Below, piece by piece: positions 42,560-51,726 of a stretch of 64,000 nt of DNA. The stretch is from Lachnospiraceae bacterium P6A3 (GTDB lineage Bacteria; Bacillota; Clostridia; Lachnospirales; Lachnospiraceae): positions 744,001-808,000 of the forward strand of contig JNKP01000001.1 in assembly GCA_000702085.1 (NCBI GenBank). The letters are read 5' to 3'. The position numbers and the translations under genes were made by a program. The notes under the pieces were generated by a model, which searched no databases, had not been told where the DNA came from, and worked only from the letters and a program-made list of their open reading frames with translations. Positions within the stretch are counted from its first letter, which is position 1. The number at the start of each line of letters is the position of its first letter.

Positions 42560-43897
42560 TTATAGAAGTCCGCTAACAAATGAGGTATCAACTTTTCCTT
42601 CACAATAATCATTATTGTTTAAAATCCTAAGCAGAAATTCAATATTAGTCTTTACTCCATCAATCTTAAACTCCTGTAATGCAAATATCATTTTTCTTAT
42701 AGCCTCATCCCTTGATGGTGCATGCACTATCACTTTACAAATCATAGAATCATACCATGGACTTATTGTAGTGCCGGCTTGAATAGCTGATTCAATTCTA
42801 ACGCCTTCTCCAGAAGGGTATCTTAAATATTCTATCCTACCGGGAGAAGGAGCAAAACCTCTATCTACATCTTCTGCATTCACTCTACACTCTATTGAAT
42901 ATCCTCTAACCAAAATGTCATTCTGAGCAAAATCTAGTTTTTCACCGCTAGCAATCAGTATCTGACTCCGAACTATATCTATACCTGTAATCATTTCTGT
43001 CACAGGATGTTCTACCTGAACTCTTGTGTTCATTTCAATAAAATAATGATTCTCGTTTGGATCCACCACAAACTCAACCGTACCGGCATTGGTATAATTT
43101 GCAGCACGAGCGGCTTTTATGGCAGCATCTAACAAATAAGATCGAATATCTCCGGTTAAACAATTTGCCGGAGCTTCCTCTATCATTTTTTGATTTCGTC
43201 TTTGGATAGAACAATCCCTTTCACCGAGATGTACGATATTTCCAAATTCATCCGCTAATATTTGTACTTCAATATGTCTGGGATTAAGAATATATTTTTC
43301 AATATATAAATCACCATTTCCAAAAGCTGATAACGCCTCAGAAGTTGCTGCATTAAATGCCTCATCTATTTCTTCGGCACTATTTGCGATTCGCATTCCG
43401 CGTCCACCGCCACCTGCACTTGCTTTTAGCAAAACAGGGAAACCTATATTAGAAGCTATTTCCTTTGCCTCATCAGCTGTTTTGACTATATCTTCAGAGC
43501 CGGGGACAATCGGAACACCATTTTCTTTCATCAACTTTCTGGCAGACTGCTTATCGCCCATGCAACGAATTACACTGGCTTTAGGGCCAATGAAGGATAA
43601 CCCATTATTCTCACACTTTTCAACAAATTCTGCATTTTCCGACAAAAAACCGTATCCCGGATGAATTGCTTCACATCCATGATGAATTGCCGTCTGTATA
43701 ATACTTTCTTGATTGAGATAGCTTTTTGATGATGCAGGAGGTCCAATGCAAACCGATGCATCAGCTAATTGAACAGGTAAAGAATCTTTGTCCGCACTCG
43801 AATAAACAATCAGTGTTTCTATTCCCAATTGTTTTGCGGCTTTTATTATTCTTAACGCAATTTCGCCCCTATTCGCTATAAGAATTTTATGAAACAT
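42560..43897 (-). CDS. accC: Biotin carboxylase subunit of acyl-CoA carboxylase
   Basis: This 445-aa protein carboxylates the biotin on the carrier protein using ATP and bicarbonate. It has KILIANRGEIALR at the N-terminus, the Gly-rich ATP loop KASAGGGGRGMR, EERDCSIQRRNQK-like ERDCSIQRR, FIEMNTRVQVEHPVTE and a biotin-carboxylase C-terminal domain. Length and motifs are normal. GAGGAAT precedes the ATG, 2 bases after the AccB stop. Its setting with a carboxyltransferase, ACPs and FabD, rather than with a complete fab operon, suggests it feeds malonyl units to a specialised acyl pathway. Confidence 0.9.
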   Translation of the reverse strand: MFHKILIANRGEIALRIIKAAKQLGIETLIVYSSADKDSLPVQLADASVCIGPPASSKSYLNQESIIQTAIHHGCEAIHPGYGFLSENAEFVEKCENNGLSFIGPKASVIRCMGDKQSARKLMKENGVPIVPGSEDIVKTADEAKEIASNIGFPVLLKASAGGGGRGMRIANSAEEIDEAFNAATSEALSAFGNGDLYIEKYILNPRHIEVQILADEFGNIVHLGERDCSIQRRNQKMIEEAPANCLTGDIRSYLLDAAIKAARAANYTNAGTVEFVVDPNENHYFIEMNTRVQVEHPVTEMITGIDIVRSQILIASGEKLDFAQNDILVRGYSIECRVNAEDVDRGFAPSPGRIEYLRYPSGEGVRIESAIQAGTTISPWYDSMICKVIVHAPSRDEAIRKMIFALQEFKIDGVKTNIEFLLRILNNNDYCEGKVDTSFVSGLL

Positions 43898-43899
43898 AA

Positions 43900-44457
43900 C
43901 TATTCCTCTACTATCAAGAAAATGGGACTGTCAAATTCTACAAACTGTTCATTTTGGAAGAAAATCTCTTTAATCACACCATCACATGGAGCAGTAATCT
44001 CATTGATCATCTTCATTGCTTCAATCAAAGCTACCGTATCGCCTTTTTTTACGCTTTTCCCAACTTCAACATATGGAGGCTCACCCGGTTTGGGCTGCAT
44101 GTACAATATTCCCGCCATAGAGGCTTTTACATATGTACCATCCTTATCGCCAATGACAGTACTTGCTTTTTTTATCGGCTCTTTCGGTTCGGTTTTTGTC
44201 ATAGATTCCTTAGCATCCGCCAATTCATCCTGCATTTCCTTCATTTTTGCAATTGACTGAAAGCTTTGAGGAAGCCCATATCCTCCGATATTTCTTCTAA
44301 AGGCACTATTATAGCCCACAGTCCCTTGAGCGCTTTCTCTATTAAGCACTATCTTTTTATCGCCATCTTCAATCTCGATTTTGCTCAAGTCAGACTCTTC
44401 AAATATGGCAATAACGTCTTTTATAGTTTCCACTGTCCAATCCATTATAGTTACCAT
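43900..44457 (-). CDS. accB: Biotin carboxyl carrier protein
   Basis: This 185-aa protein has a flexible middle and a C-terminal biotinyl domain with the biotinylation motif EAMKM (Lys149). This carries carboxybiotin between the AccC-type carboxylase and the carboxyltransferase. The N-terminal 45 residues (TVETIKDVIAIFEES) are of the AccB type. AAAGG lies close before the ATG. The gene is between the acetate-kinase-like gene and accC. Confidence 0.9.
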   Translation of the reverse strand: MVTIMDWTVETIKDVIAIFEESDLSKIEIEDGDKKIVLNRESAQGTVGYNSAFRRNIGGYGLPQSFQSIAKMKEMQDELADAKESMTKTEPKEPIKKASTVIGDKDGTYVKASMAGILYMQPKPGEPPYVEVGKSVKKGDTVALIEAMKMINEITAPCDGVIKEIFFQNEQFVEFDSPIFLIVEE

Positions 44458-44474
44458 TATACCTTTCTAAAAAA

Positions 44475-45695
44475 TTATCTATCTTTATAATAGTCTTTCA
44501 TATTTTGCAGTACGTTATAGGTTTCTTTGCAGATCTCATATTCCTCATTTGTAGGTATTACACATATAGCTACTTTCGAATCAATTTTTGAAATACAAGC
44601 CATACCAGCTACATTATTATTTTTTTCTTCATCTATACTTACTCCGAGGAATTGCAGATACGAACAAACTGCTTTTCGTACTATTGAGCTATTTTCTCCA
44701 ACGCCTGCCGTAAAAGCGATCGCATCCACTCCATTAAGCGACAGGATGCACGAGCAAATAGCTTTAGCGATATTATATGAATAAACTTCTAATGCTTTTT
44801 TAGATAACTCATTTCCTTCTATAGCTGTTTTCTCAATCTCTCTTATGTCCGAAGACAGCCCATTAGTTAAGCCAAGTAATCCCGATTTTCTACTTAGGAT
44901 TTCAATAACTTGACTCGTATCAATTTTCATTTTTCCGGCTAAATATGCAACAACATACGGATCCATATCTCCGGATCTGGTAGCCATTCCGATTCCTGAC
45001 ATAGGAGTAAATCCTGTAGAGCTATCTATGCTTATGCCGTTTTCCACAGCGCATATAGATGTTTCCGAACCCAAATGACATATTACCTGTTTAAAATTTT
45101 TTACATCTGCGCCTAAAAATTCTGCCATTTTTGAGGAGACATATTTATGAGATGATCCTCTAAACCCATATTTTCTAACGCCAAAATTTTCATATATGGC
45201 ATACGGTATTGAATACAAATATGCTTTCTCCATAATTGTATTATGAAAGCCTGTATCAAACACCGCTATCATGGGAGTATTCGGCATTTTCTCCCTGCAT
45301 GCGGAGACACAAACTAAGTTAATCGGATTATCCATTGGAGCCTGTTCCGAGAAAGACTTTATCTTATCAACAATATCTTTAGTAATCAGTACAGGATCAA
45401 CAAAATAATCACCACCATGGGCTATCCTATGTCCAACCGCATCAATCTTCGCATAGTCTTCCACCACGCCAAGCTCGTCATCTACGAGATATTTAAGCAT
45501 CAACATGATTGCCTCTCGATGCGTAGGGACCTCATAGTTATCAATCACTTTACCTGCGTTGGAATTCGTGTAATTAAATGTTGCCATTGAACCAATGTTA
45601 ACGCATGAACCATGAGCAAGTTCATTCCATCCATCTGAATCAACAAGCAAAAACTGTAGTGTTGTATAACTACTATTTACAGCAAGAATAATCAT
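44475..45695 (-). CDS. Diverged acetate kinase-like protein
   Basis: This 406-aa protein aligns over its full length with acetate kinase (acyl phosphate + ADP to acid + ATP). Many landmarks are kept: Asn7, GHR (Arg90), VFDTGFH (Asp147), TRSGDMDP (Arg240) and TNEEYEIC. Several usually invariant positions differ. The N-terminal phosphate loop reads NSSYTTLQ instead of NxGSSSxK. The LHNP His is Asp122. The YGFHGTSH His is Arg179. The HLGNG Asn is Ser210. It is therefore probably not the housekeeping enzyme, and may act on another acyl phosphate or have lost activity. GAGGTGA precedes the ATG. Confidence 0.8.
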   Translation of the reverse strand: MIILAVNSSYTTLQFLLVDSDGWNELAHGSCVNIGSMATFNYTNSNAGKVIDNYEVPTHREAIMLMLKYLVDDELGVVEDYAKIDAVGHRIAHGGDYFVDPVLITKDIVDKIKSFSEQAPMDNPINLVCVSACREKMPNTPMIAVFDTGFHNTIMEKAYLYSIPYAIYENFGVRKYGFRGSSHKYVSSKMAEFLGADVKNFKQVICHLGSETSICAVENGISIDSSTGFTPMSGIGMATRSGDMDPYVVAYLAGKMKIDTSQVIEILSRKSGLLGLTNGLSSDIREIEKTAIEGNELSKKALEVYSYNIAKAICSCILSLNGVDAIAFTAGVGENSSIVRKAVCSYLQFLGVSIDEEKNNNVAGMACISKIDSKVAICVIPTNEEYEICKETYNVLQNMKDYYKDR

Positions 45696-45736
45696 TTGGT
45701 CACCTCAATTTCAATGCAAAAATACAAGTATTGCCA

Positions 45737-47284
45737 TCACAATGAAATATTGCCATGTTTTTTCTTTACAGAATAAAGTTTTTTGCTTTCTAAGCCCGCC
45801 AAGGAATCAATTATTTTTTTTCTGGTTTCTTCGGGAAGGACCACATCATCAACCATTCCGCATTTTGCCGCAAAATACGGATCCAAATATTTATTTTTAT
45901 ATTCCTCTACCAAAGCGTTTCTTAATTCCTGAGGATTTTCTGCTTCTGACAACTTTTTATGATAAATGACATCCACAGCACCTTCTGCACCCATAACAGC
46001 AAACTCACAGATAGGCCAGGCAAAAACATAATCTGCACCAAGCGCTTTACTATTCATCGCGCAATATGAGCCTCCATATGCCTTTCTAAGGATTATAGAG
46101 ATTTTAGGCACTGTAGCCTCTGCAAACGCGTAGAGAATCTTACTTCCATGTCTAAGAATACCCTTGCGTTCCTCATCTATTCCAGGCATATATCCTGGGA
46201 CATCAACCAATGTAATTATGGGAATATCAAAGCAGTCGCAGAATCTGACAAATCTCGCACACTTATCAGCAGCGTTGCAATCCAAAACGCCACCACTTAC
46301 GCATGCCTGATTAGCAACAATGCCAACACTCCTACCGGCAATCCTGGCAAATCCGGTGACCAAATTACCGGCAAACTCCGGCAAAATCTCAAAGAAATCA
46401 AAATTATCTATAAGTCTTAAAATAACTTCTTTAACATCATAAGGGCGTTTTTTGTCCTCTGGAACAAATTCTTCAATCTGCTTGCCTAAAATCTGATAAT
46501 CAAATTCTGAAGCATCAGTATAATCACGCTTGGGATTTGTTATTATATCAAGAAGATTCCTAATACCGTATATACAATCTATATCGTTTTGATATACGTA
46601 ATGTACCTGACCACTATACTTGCTGTGAACATCAGCTCCACCCAGTTCTTCCATGGACACGTCCATACCAATAGTCGCCTTAATTACTTTAGGACCAGTG
46701 ATAAACAACTGTCCGGTCTTTTCAACCATAAAGATAAAATCGCACATCGCCGGTGAATACGATGAACCGCCTGCACAATTTCCCATTATGGCAGCGATTT
46801 GGGGAATATATCCTGATGCCTGAGTGTTCAAATAGAATAATCTGCTATAAGCCGAAAGCGAACGGATTCCTTCCTCTATTCTAGCGCCGCCGCCTTCGCA
46901 CAAACACACATAGGGGCTTTTATTTTGAATTGCAAGTTCCAATGTCCTGCATTGCTTTTCGAGCTGAGTTACACCACCGGCGCCACCACTAATCGTACTA
47001 TCAGTAGCTACCGCATATACGGTCCTTCCATTAACCTTCCCATATCCACAAACTATTCCATCTCCCATATAATGTTTTTTATTCACGCCTTTAACATCTA
47101 TATGAGAGATTGCATACATTTCTATTTCATTAAACTGTCCGTCATCAAACAGACTCTCCATCCTCTCACGTGCAGTCAATTTACCTCTATTATGCTGCTT
47201 ATCTATCTTGGTTTGACCACCGGCTAAGAATAGTTCTTTTTTATTCTTTATATAGTTTTGATTAACTTCAGGACTCCAAGCCAT
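45737..47284 (-). CDS. Acyl-CoA carboxylase carboxyltransferase subunit (PccB/MmdA type)
   Basis: This 515-aa protein transfers CO2 from carboxybiotin to an acyl-CoA (acetyl-CoA to malonyl-CoA or propionyl-CoA to methylmalonyl-CoA). It has the two-half crotonase-like carboxyltransferase fold with RGKLTARERMESLFDDG, GNCAGGSSYSPAMCDF and RKAYGGSYCAMNSK. Being a single fused chain, it is closer to PccB/MmdA than to the split AccA/AccD. AGAGGTTAGAG precedes the ATG. Together with the AccB and AccC genes it forms a complete carboxylase. Confidence 0.9.
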   Translation of the reverse strand: MAWSPEVNQNYIKNKKELFLAGGQTKIDKQHNRGKLTARERMESLFDDGQFNEIEMYAISHIDVKGVNKKHYMGDGIVCGYGKVNGRTVYAVATDSTISGGAGGVTQLEKQCRTLELAIQNKSPYVCLCEGGGARIEEGIRSLSAYSRLFYLNTQASGYIPQIAAIMGNCAGGSSYSPAMCDFIFMVEKTGQLFITGPKVIKATIGMDVSMEELGGADVHSKYSGQVHYVYQNDIDCIYGIRNLLDIITNPKRDYTDASEFDYQILGKQIEEFVPEDKKRPYDVKEVILRLIDNFDFFEILPEFAGNLVTGFARIAGRSVGIVANQACVSGGVLDCNAADKCARFVRFCDCFDIPIITLVDVPGYMPGIDEERKGILRHGSKILYAFAEATVPKISIILRKAYGGSYCAMNSKALGADYVFAWPICEFAVMGAEGAVDVIYHKKLSEAENPQELRNALVEEYKNKYLDPYFAAKCGMVDDVVLPEETRKKIIDSLAGLESKKLYSVKKKHGNISL

Positions 47285-47307
47285 CTCTAACCTCTGAAAA
47301 AAAAGTA

Positions 47308-47865
47308 TTAATTGTTTGCACTAGACGCCATATCTATCATTTTTATAATTCGATCACGTTTGCTGATATAATCTTCCTTTTTTAGTGAGGCAAACACAAC
47401 TTCCATACCATCCTGAATATGTTTATCATCAGGGATTACATAGCCAAACTTTTTTTGAACGCCTATGATATTTTTATTATCGGCACTCATATATCCCTTA
47501 AGTGCCTTCGCATTCATAACATCAAAAGCAAAATCTGTCATAATCAAATTAGTTTCGATATTCTGAATACTATTTCCATATGAAACTAATCTGCAGACCT
47601 CGCCGTAATCCGCGCCATATTCTCCAATATAGCCTACCATGCCCAGCGGATTACCCTTTTTATCCTCGATTACAAAAAAATAATCATCAGCTTTTAAACG
47701 TTGTTTTCTTATCCAACATTTTTCTTCTTCTTCAGATATATTTACATCATGAATATATCTACATAAATCTTTATCATTTCTAACCGACAGAATAAAACCT
47801 GCATCCTCTTCAGTTGCAGGTCTTATTGTTACGGTCTTTCCAATTAAATGCTTTTCATATACCAT
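47308..47865 (-). CDS. GNAT-family acyltransferase (RimJ/RimL type)
   Basis: This 185-aa protein has a GNAT fold: VTIRPATEEDAGFILSVRND at the N-terminus and PLGMVGYIGEYGADYGEVCR and a C-terminal acetyl-CoA region (NIIGVQKKFGYVI). In this cluster it is a good candidate to transfer the acyl group made by the ACP pathway onto the amino sugar made by the aminotransferase downstream (inference). ATG 47865 is preferred over GTG 47871 for ribosome-site spacing. Confidence 0.8.
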   Translation of the reverse strand: MVYEKHLIGKTVTIRPATEEDAGFILSVRNDKDLCRYIHDVNISEEEEKCWIRKQRLKADDYFFVIEDKKGNPLGMVGYIGEYGADYGEVCRLVSYGNSIQNIETNLIMTDFAFDVMNAKALKGYMSADNKNIIGVQKKFGYVIPDDKHIQDGMEVVFASLKKEDYISKRDRIIKMIDMASSANN

Positions 47866-47881
47866 TATCACTCACCAATAA

Positions 47882-48103
47882 TCAGCATTCCATCAGGTCC
47901 AAAACGTCCTGTACAGTTTTGATATTCTTTATATCATCACCGGTTACGCGCTTTCCGCACTCTTCATCAATCAATACTATGAGTGAAAGCTGAGCCATAG
48001 AATCCCAATTCTCCACCTCATTAATATCCATAGATGCATTTATTGATCCGGGATCAAGCTCCAACATTTCCTCAAGTAACTCAATTTTCTTCTCGTCTGT
48101 CAT
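47882..48103 (-). CDS. Acyl carrier protein
   Basis: This 73-aa protein is a four-helix carrier. The Ser of WDSMAQ is the phosphopantetheine site, and the surrounding ENWDSMAQLSLIVLID matches ACPs. It has DSM rather than the DSL of fatty-acid ACPs, as in dedicated carriers. ATG 48103 was chosen for GGAGG 8 bases upstream. It is one of two ACPs in the acyl cassette, so two acyl chains or steps are probably kept separate. Confidence 0.85.
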   Translation of the reverse strand: MTDEKKIELLEEMLELDPGSINASMDINEVENWDSMAQLSLIVLIDEECGKRVTGDDIKNIKTVQDVLDLMEC

Positions 48104-48124
48104 TTTATAATCCTCCAATTTCTT

Positions 48125-48883
48125 TTATGCCATATATCCGCCATCCACAAGCATAACGCTTCCGGTAACATAAGCAGATGCATCGCTCAATAAAAATGCA
48201 ACAGCATTAGCTATATATTGCGGTTTTCCAATTCCAAGCAACTGTCTCGAATTTGCAAAATTCTCAACCTCATCAGAACCCAATCTTTCATTTATTGAAT
48301 TAAAAATCTCAGTTCCGCCAATATAGCCTGTCGCAATGGCATTAACACGAATTTTCTTCTCTGCCAATTCTACAGCCGCACACCTTACTGCACTATTCAT
48401 CGCCCCTTTTGAGGCGCTGTATGCAAGCAAGCCTTTATCTCCCTGCAATCCACTAACAGATGACATTCCAACAAAGCTGGCACCCGGATTACAATTTCTT
48501 GCATTTGAAATACATCTCAAGGTTTCTTCAAATGCGAAATAATTTATCCTCATTACTTCCATAGCGTAATCGGGCTTAGTCATCTTTAATGGAACATGTT
48601 TTGCAACTCCGGCGCAAAACATCATTCCATCAAATTTTCCTTGTTCCGACACAATTTGTTTAATCAAATCTCCAATTTGATCTAGGTTGTTCAGATCAAA
48701 TTCATACACGCTATTACTTTCGCCGGACATTTCTGTCAACAGGGTATCCAACAATTCCTTTCGCCTTGCAATTGCTGTGACCTTCACTCCCAGTTGGCTT
48801 AAATATATTGCTACAGTTCTTCCAATGCCACTAGATGCTCCAGTGACCAATACATGCTTACCTTTCAAGTCTTCATATGCCAT
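48125..48883 (-). CDS. FabG-like SDR, 3-oxoacyl reductase candidate
   Basis: This 252-aa SDR has TGASSGIGR (NADPH loop), GMSSVSG with catalytic Ser, YSASK (YxxxK) and ATGYI before the C-terminus, ending in the YVTGSVMLVDGGY typical of FabG-like reductases. It would reduce a 3-oxoacyl-ACP formed by the FabH-like enzyme. ATG 48883 was chosen because AGAGGAT lies 6 bases upstream; an in-frame ATG at 48898 would overlap the neighbouring gene and that site. Confidence 0.85.
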   Translation of the reverse strand: MAYEDLKGKHVLVTGASSGIGRTVAIYLSQLGVKVTAIARRKELLDTLLTEMSGESNSVYEFDLNNLDQIGDLIKQIVSEQGKFDGMMFCAGVAKHVPLKMTKPDYAMEVMRINYFAFEETLRCISNARNCNPGASFVGMSSVSGLQGDKGLLAYSASKGAMNSAVRCAAVELAEKKIRVNAIATGYIGGTEIFNSINERLGSDEVENFANSRQLLGIGKPQYIANAVAFLLSDASAYVTGSVMLVDGGYMA

Positions 48884-48894
48884 AATTGATCCTC

Positions 48895-49311
48895 TCAACT
48901 TTCAAGTAATTCGACAATACCGAGCTTTCTGTTAAACATAAACACTGCTCTTTTACCGCCTGCGCTTTTAGAAACCCTAGGTTCTCCAATCATAACGTAT
49001 CTGTTTTCTTGCAGTATATTAATTTGTTCCTCGAAATCAGAAACTTTATACGCAACGTGATACATTGTATAGGGTTTAGACGCAATATACCTATCTATAG
49101 GTGATTCTTCACCTTTATTTAAAGGCTCCAGTAATTCAATAGTCTGCGATCCCAATTTCATCATCAAAGTATTGACTCCATAATCAACCTCACCAATTTT
49201 GGATCCAACTGCCGAGTAGCCTAAAGTTTCATATAATTTTTGAGCTTCATCAATATCCGGTACCGCTATTCCTATATGATCAACTCCAATAATAAAATTT
49301 TTGTTTTCCAT
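48895..49311 (-). CDS. VOC-family protein (methylmalonyl-CoA epimerase-like)
   Basis: This 138-aa protein has two beta-alpha-beta-beta-beta units. VDHIGIAVPDIDEA and IELLEPL, MYHVAYKV and GIVELLES supply the metal ligands His/Glu typical of methylmalonyl-CoA epimerase and related VOC enzymes. It may epimerise or isomerise an acyl-ACP or acyl-CoA intermediate. AAGGAAAA precedes the ATG. It lies between the MaoC-like and FabG-like genes. Confidence 0.8.
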   Translation of the reverse strand: MENKNFIIGVDHIGIAVPDIDEAQKLYETLGYSAVGSKIGEVDYGVNTLMMKLGSQTIELLEPLNKGEESPIDRYIASKPYTMYHVAYKVSDFEEQINILQENRYVMIGEPRVSKSAGGKRAVFMFNRKLGIVELLES

Positions 49312-49324
49312 AGTTTTTTCCTTG

Positions 49325-49741
49325 TTACTGTCTAACGGTTATCTCCATTTTTCCACGACAAACCTTTTCGTTGTTCTGGTTTGTAATTGAAACCTTAAGT
49401 GTTATTATATTAAATTTATCGTTTTTTTCATATACTTTGCCCTTAATTTGTAGTATATCACCAACATACACCGGTTTCACGAAAAACAGCTCTTCTGAAT
49501 TGATCAGGCTATACTCACCGGGCATGTAAACTCCCGCAAGAGTCGATAATAGGGAAGCTGTAAGCATGCCATAAACAACCCTCCCTTTATACCCTTCCTC
49601 CAAAGCCCTCTTTTCATCAGCGTGCAACGAATTGGTATCACCTGTTATCTCAAGAAATAATCTCATTTGATCTTCAGTTATTTCATGAGTAAAGATCTCT
49701 TCATCACCTATTTTAATGTCAGAATATGTATAATGGTTCAT
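49325..49741 (-). CDS. MaoC-like hot-dog dehydratase
   Basis: This 138-aa protein has the R-specific hydratase signature FLEITGDTNSLHAD (catalytic Asp and His) and VVYGMLTASLLSTLAG. It interconverts 3-hydroxyacyl and 2-enoyl thioesters. No enoyl reductase gene was found in the cassette, so the end product is probably a hydroxyacyl or enoyl group. The ATG shares one base with the stop of the upstream ACP (TAATG). Confidence 0.85.
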   Translation of the reverse strand: MNHYTYSDIKIGDEEIFTHEITEDQMRLFLEITGDTNSLHADEKRALEEGYKGRVVYGMLTASLLSTLAGVYMPGEYSLINSEELFFVKPVYVGDILQIKGKVYEKNDKFNIITLKVSITNQNNEKVCRGKMEITVRQ

Positions 49742-49983
49742 TATTTCACCTTCTGAATTATTAAATCCATCATATCGCCAACATTTTTCATTGCCAACGA
49801 ATCATCTAATGTAAATTCAATTCCGTATTTGCCTTCAATGGTTGTAATAAGCGTGATCTGCATCAATGAATCCCAGTCTTCAATATCCTCAGCATTCGTT
49901 TCCTCAGTAATAACAAGGTCATCATCCATAAATGCATCTTTGAAAATATCATTAATCTCTGCCAGCAACTGTTCTCTATTCAT
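49741..49983 (-). CDS. Acyl carrier protein, second copy
   Basis: This 80-aa protein has the phosphopantetheine site in DIEDWDSLMQ. It overlaps the end of the FkbH-like gene by 8 bases and the MaoC gene by 1, so it is translated with them. FkbH-like proteins load a phosphoglycerate-derived acyl onto an ACP, and this carrier is the likely partner by adjacency (inference). Confidence 0.85.
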   Translation of the reverse strand: MNREQLLAEINDIFKDAFMDDDLVITEETNAEDIEDWDSLMQITLITTIEGKYGIEFTLDDSLAMKNVGDMMDLIIQKVK

Positions 49984-51724
49984 CTTTACCTACCTCTCTG
50001 ATATTTGAATTTTTCATTTCATAATTATCTAATGAAAGTTCCCATTTATTTTCATCTAACTGTGTAAATCCCAGTTCATTATACAAGCCGGATACCATTT
50101 GATTCTTTTTCGTTTGGATGTATTCACCCAGTATCTTTTTAACTCCTAAGGATTTACTTATTTCCGTAATCTTATTAAGAACATATTGTTCAACGCCTCT
50201 TTTTAGCACTCTGCAACTCATAAGCCAAGTATCTACAAAGGCAGTTTCATTCTCAACGGACAAAATAATAACACTTATCAGGCCGTAATCCCCATATCTG
50301 TCTTTTAATTTAAAATACAGACCTATTTTATTTGGATTATCAATCACCTCTAATATTTCAGACTCAGTATATCTTATAGTCCTTAGATTAAACTGATTGG
50401 ACCTTTGGGTAAGTTGGGCTATTCTGGGCGCATTTAGTGCGTCAAAATATCCCCACTCGCATTCCATCTGCAAATCCTTTAAATATTCATCATAACTGGA
50501 GGCTTGCAATTTAAGTTCATTGCGCTTAGCCTCTATCTGATATTGCGATGTTCTATTAACATCTTCAGCTGAATAACTAGCTGTTTCAAACAGATTAATC
50601 GACTGTAAATAAGTCAGATATTTCGCAGGATCATCCGGCAATTCCGGAACACAAATCTCTGAAATATTCTCTCTAACAAGATTCCTCTCGAATGGATTAT
50701 CATCCAAGAATACCATGCTATCAAATCCAATATTTAGAGTTTTTTGTATATATCTTATATTATCAACCTTATTATCCCAATTGGCGACAAATATAGCAAA
50801 ATCATCAAGTTTTAATACCATTTCATCCAAAGTTTCAAATGGCTCTCTTGCAATATGATCATCATTTTTACTACATACCGCCAAAAGAACCCCTCTTTGT
50901 TGAAGTTGCTTGAGCCAAACCTGCAAATCCTCAAATGCATGACCGCTGCCAAGGTTTCCTATTTTAATTCCGGACAATCCGTCTTCGCCAATAATTCCAC
51001 CCCAAAGAGTATTATCCAAATCACATATAACACACTTTTTTACATGCCCCCTCAGTGACTCTATAACATCCACTGTTCTTTTCGCATAAATAGGCAAAAC
51101 GTCTAGTGACACAGACATCTTTGCCATATATAACATTTTGGGATCCAGCAGATTAGAACGTCCAACGTTATTCTGAACGCTGGAATAGTCCACTATATAT
51201 ACATCTTTTGCATCTGCAGCTCTTTCACAAATTAAATAGTTAAGTTTCCTCAATTGAAACAAAAATGACGATCTGGTTTTCCCGCCAAAAGAGCCAAAAA
51301 CAATATCATCATATTCTGTAATTGTATTTTGTATTATTATCGATTTAGAATTATTTCTAACTAAACTCCAATAATTTTCAATCTTTTCAATATATAAATC
51401 TGCAAAAGACATTTTTCCCGATGAATCTTTTGACACAAAATCCTCATATAATTTTTCTGGAGTTAAATATATTAAAATGGAGTCCGGCTTATACGCAAAA
51501 GTATCAGAATTTGCATCCAATAGTTGAATATCAATCTGATCGTAATCCGCATCAAAAACATCTATTTTGTAATCAAATAACTTTGCATATCCTTTAATGG
51601 CAATAGCTAAATGTTGTGTGGACGAATTACCCAATATGGCCAGCTTATAATCTTCTATCTCTTGCTTTTTATTTCTGGATGCCTTTTGCAATTCCATGAA
51701 ACTCGGCATTTTATCTGTATACAC
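49976..51724 (-). CDS. FkbH-like HAD-IIIC protein
   Basis: This 582-aa protein has an N-terminal SGNH-like region (about 1-200), a HAD domain with DLDNTLWGG (235-243) and a C-terminal GNAT-like region (about 420-575). This is the complete FkbH layout. FkbH-type enzymes in antibiotic pathways dephosphorylate 1,3-bisphosphoglycerate and load glyceryl onto an ACP; in surface-polysaccharide clusters they supply related acyl units. It starts at GTG 51724 with AAGGAG 9 bases upstream. It lies directly between the FabH-like and ACP genes, as in tetronate pathways. Confidence 0.85.
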   Translation of the reverse strand: MYTDKMPSFMELQKASRNKKQEIEDYKLAILGNSSTQHLAIAIKGYAKLFDYKIDVFDADYDQIDIQLLDANSDTFAYKPDSILIYLTPEKLYEDFVSKDSSGKMSFADLYIEKIENYWSLVRNNSKSIIIQNTITEYDDIVFGSFGGKTRSSFLFQLRKLNYLICERAADAKDVYIVDYSSVQNNVGRSNLLDPKMLYMAKMSVSLDVLPIYAKRTVDVIESLRGHVKKCVICDLDNTLWGGIIGEDGLSGIKIGNLGSGHAFEDLQVWLKQLQQRGVLLAVCSKNDDHIAREPFETLDEMVLKLDDFAIFVANWDNKVDNIRYIQKTLNIGFDSMVFLDDNPFERNLVRENISEICVPELPDDPAKYLTYLQSINLFETASYSAEDVNRTSQYQIEAKRNELKLQASSYDEYLKDLQMECEWGYFDALNAPRIAQLTQRSNQFNLRTIRYTESEILEVIDNPNKIGLYFKLKDRYGDYGLISVIILSVENETAFVDTWLMSCRVLKRGVEQYVLNKITEISKSLGVKKILGEYIQTKKNQMVSGLYNELGFTQLDENKWELSLDNYEMKNSNIREVGKDE

Positions 51725-51726
51725 GC

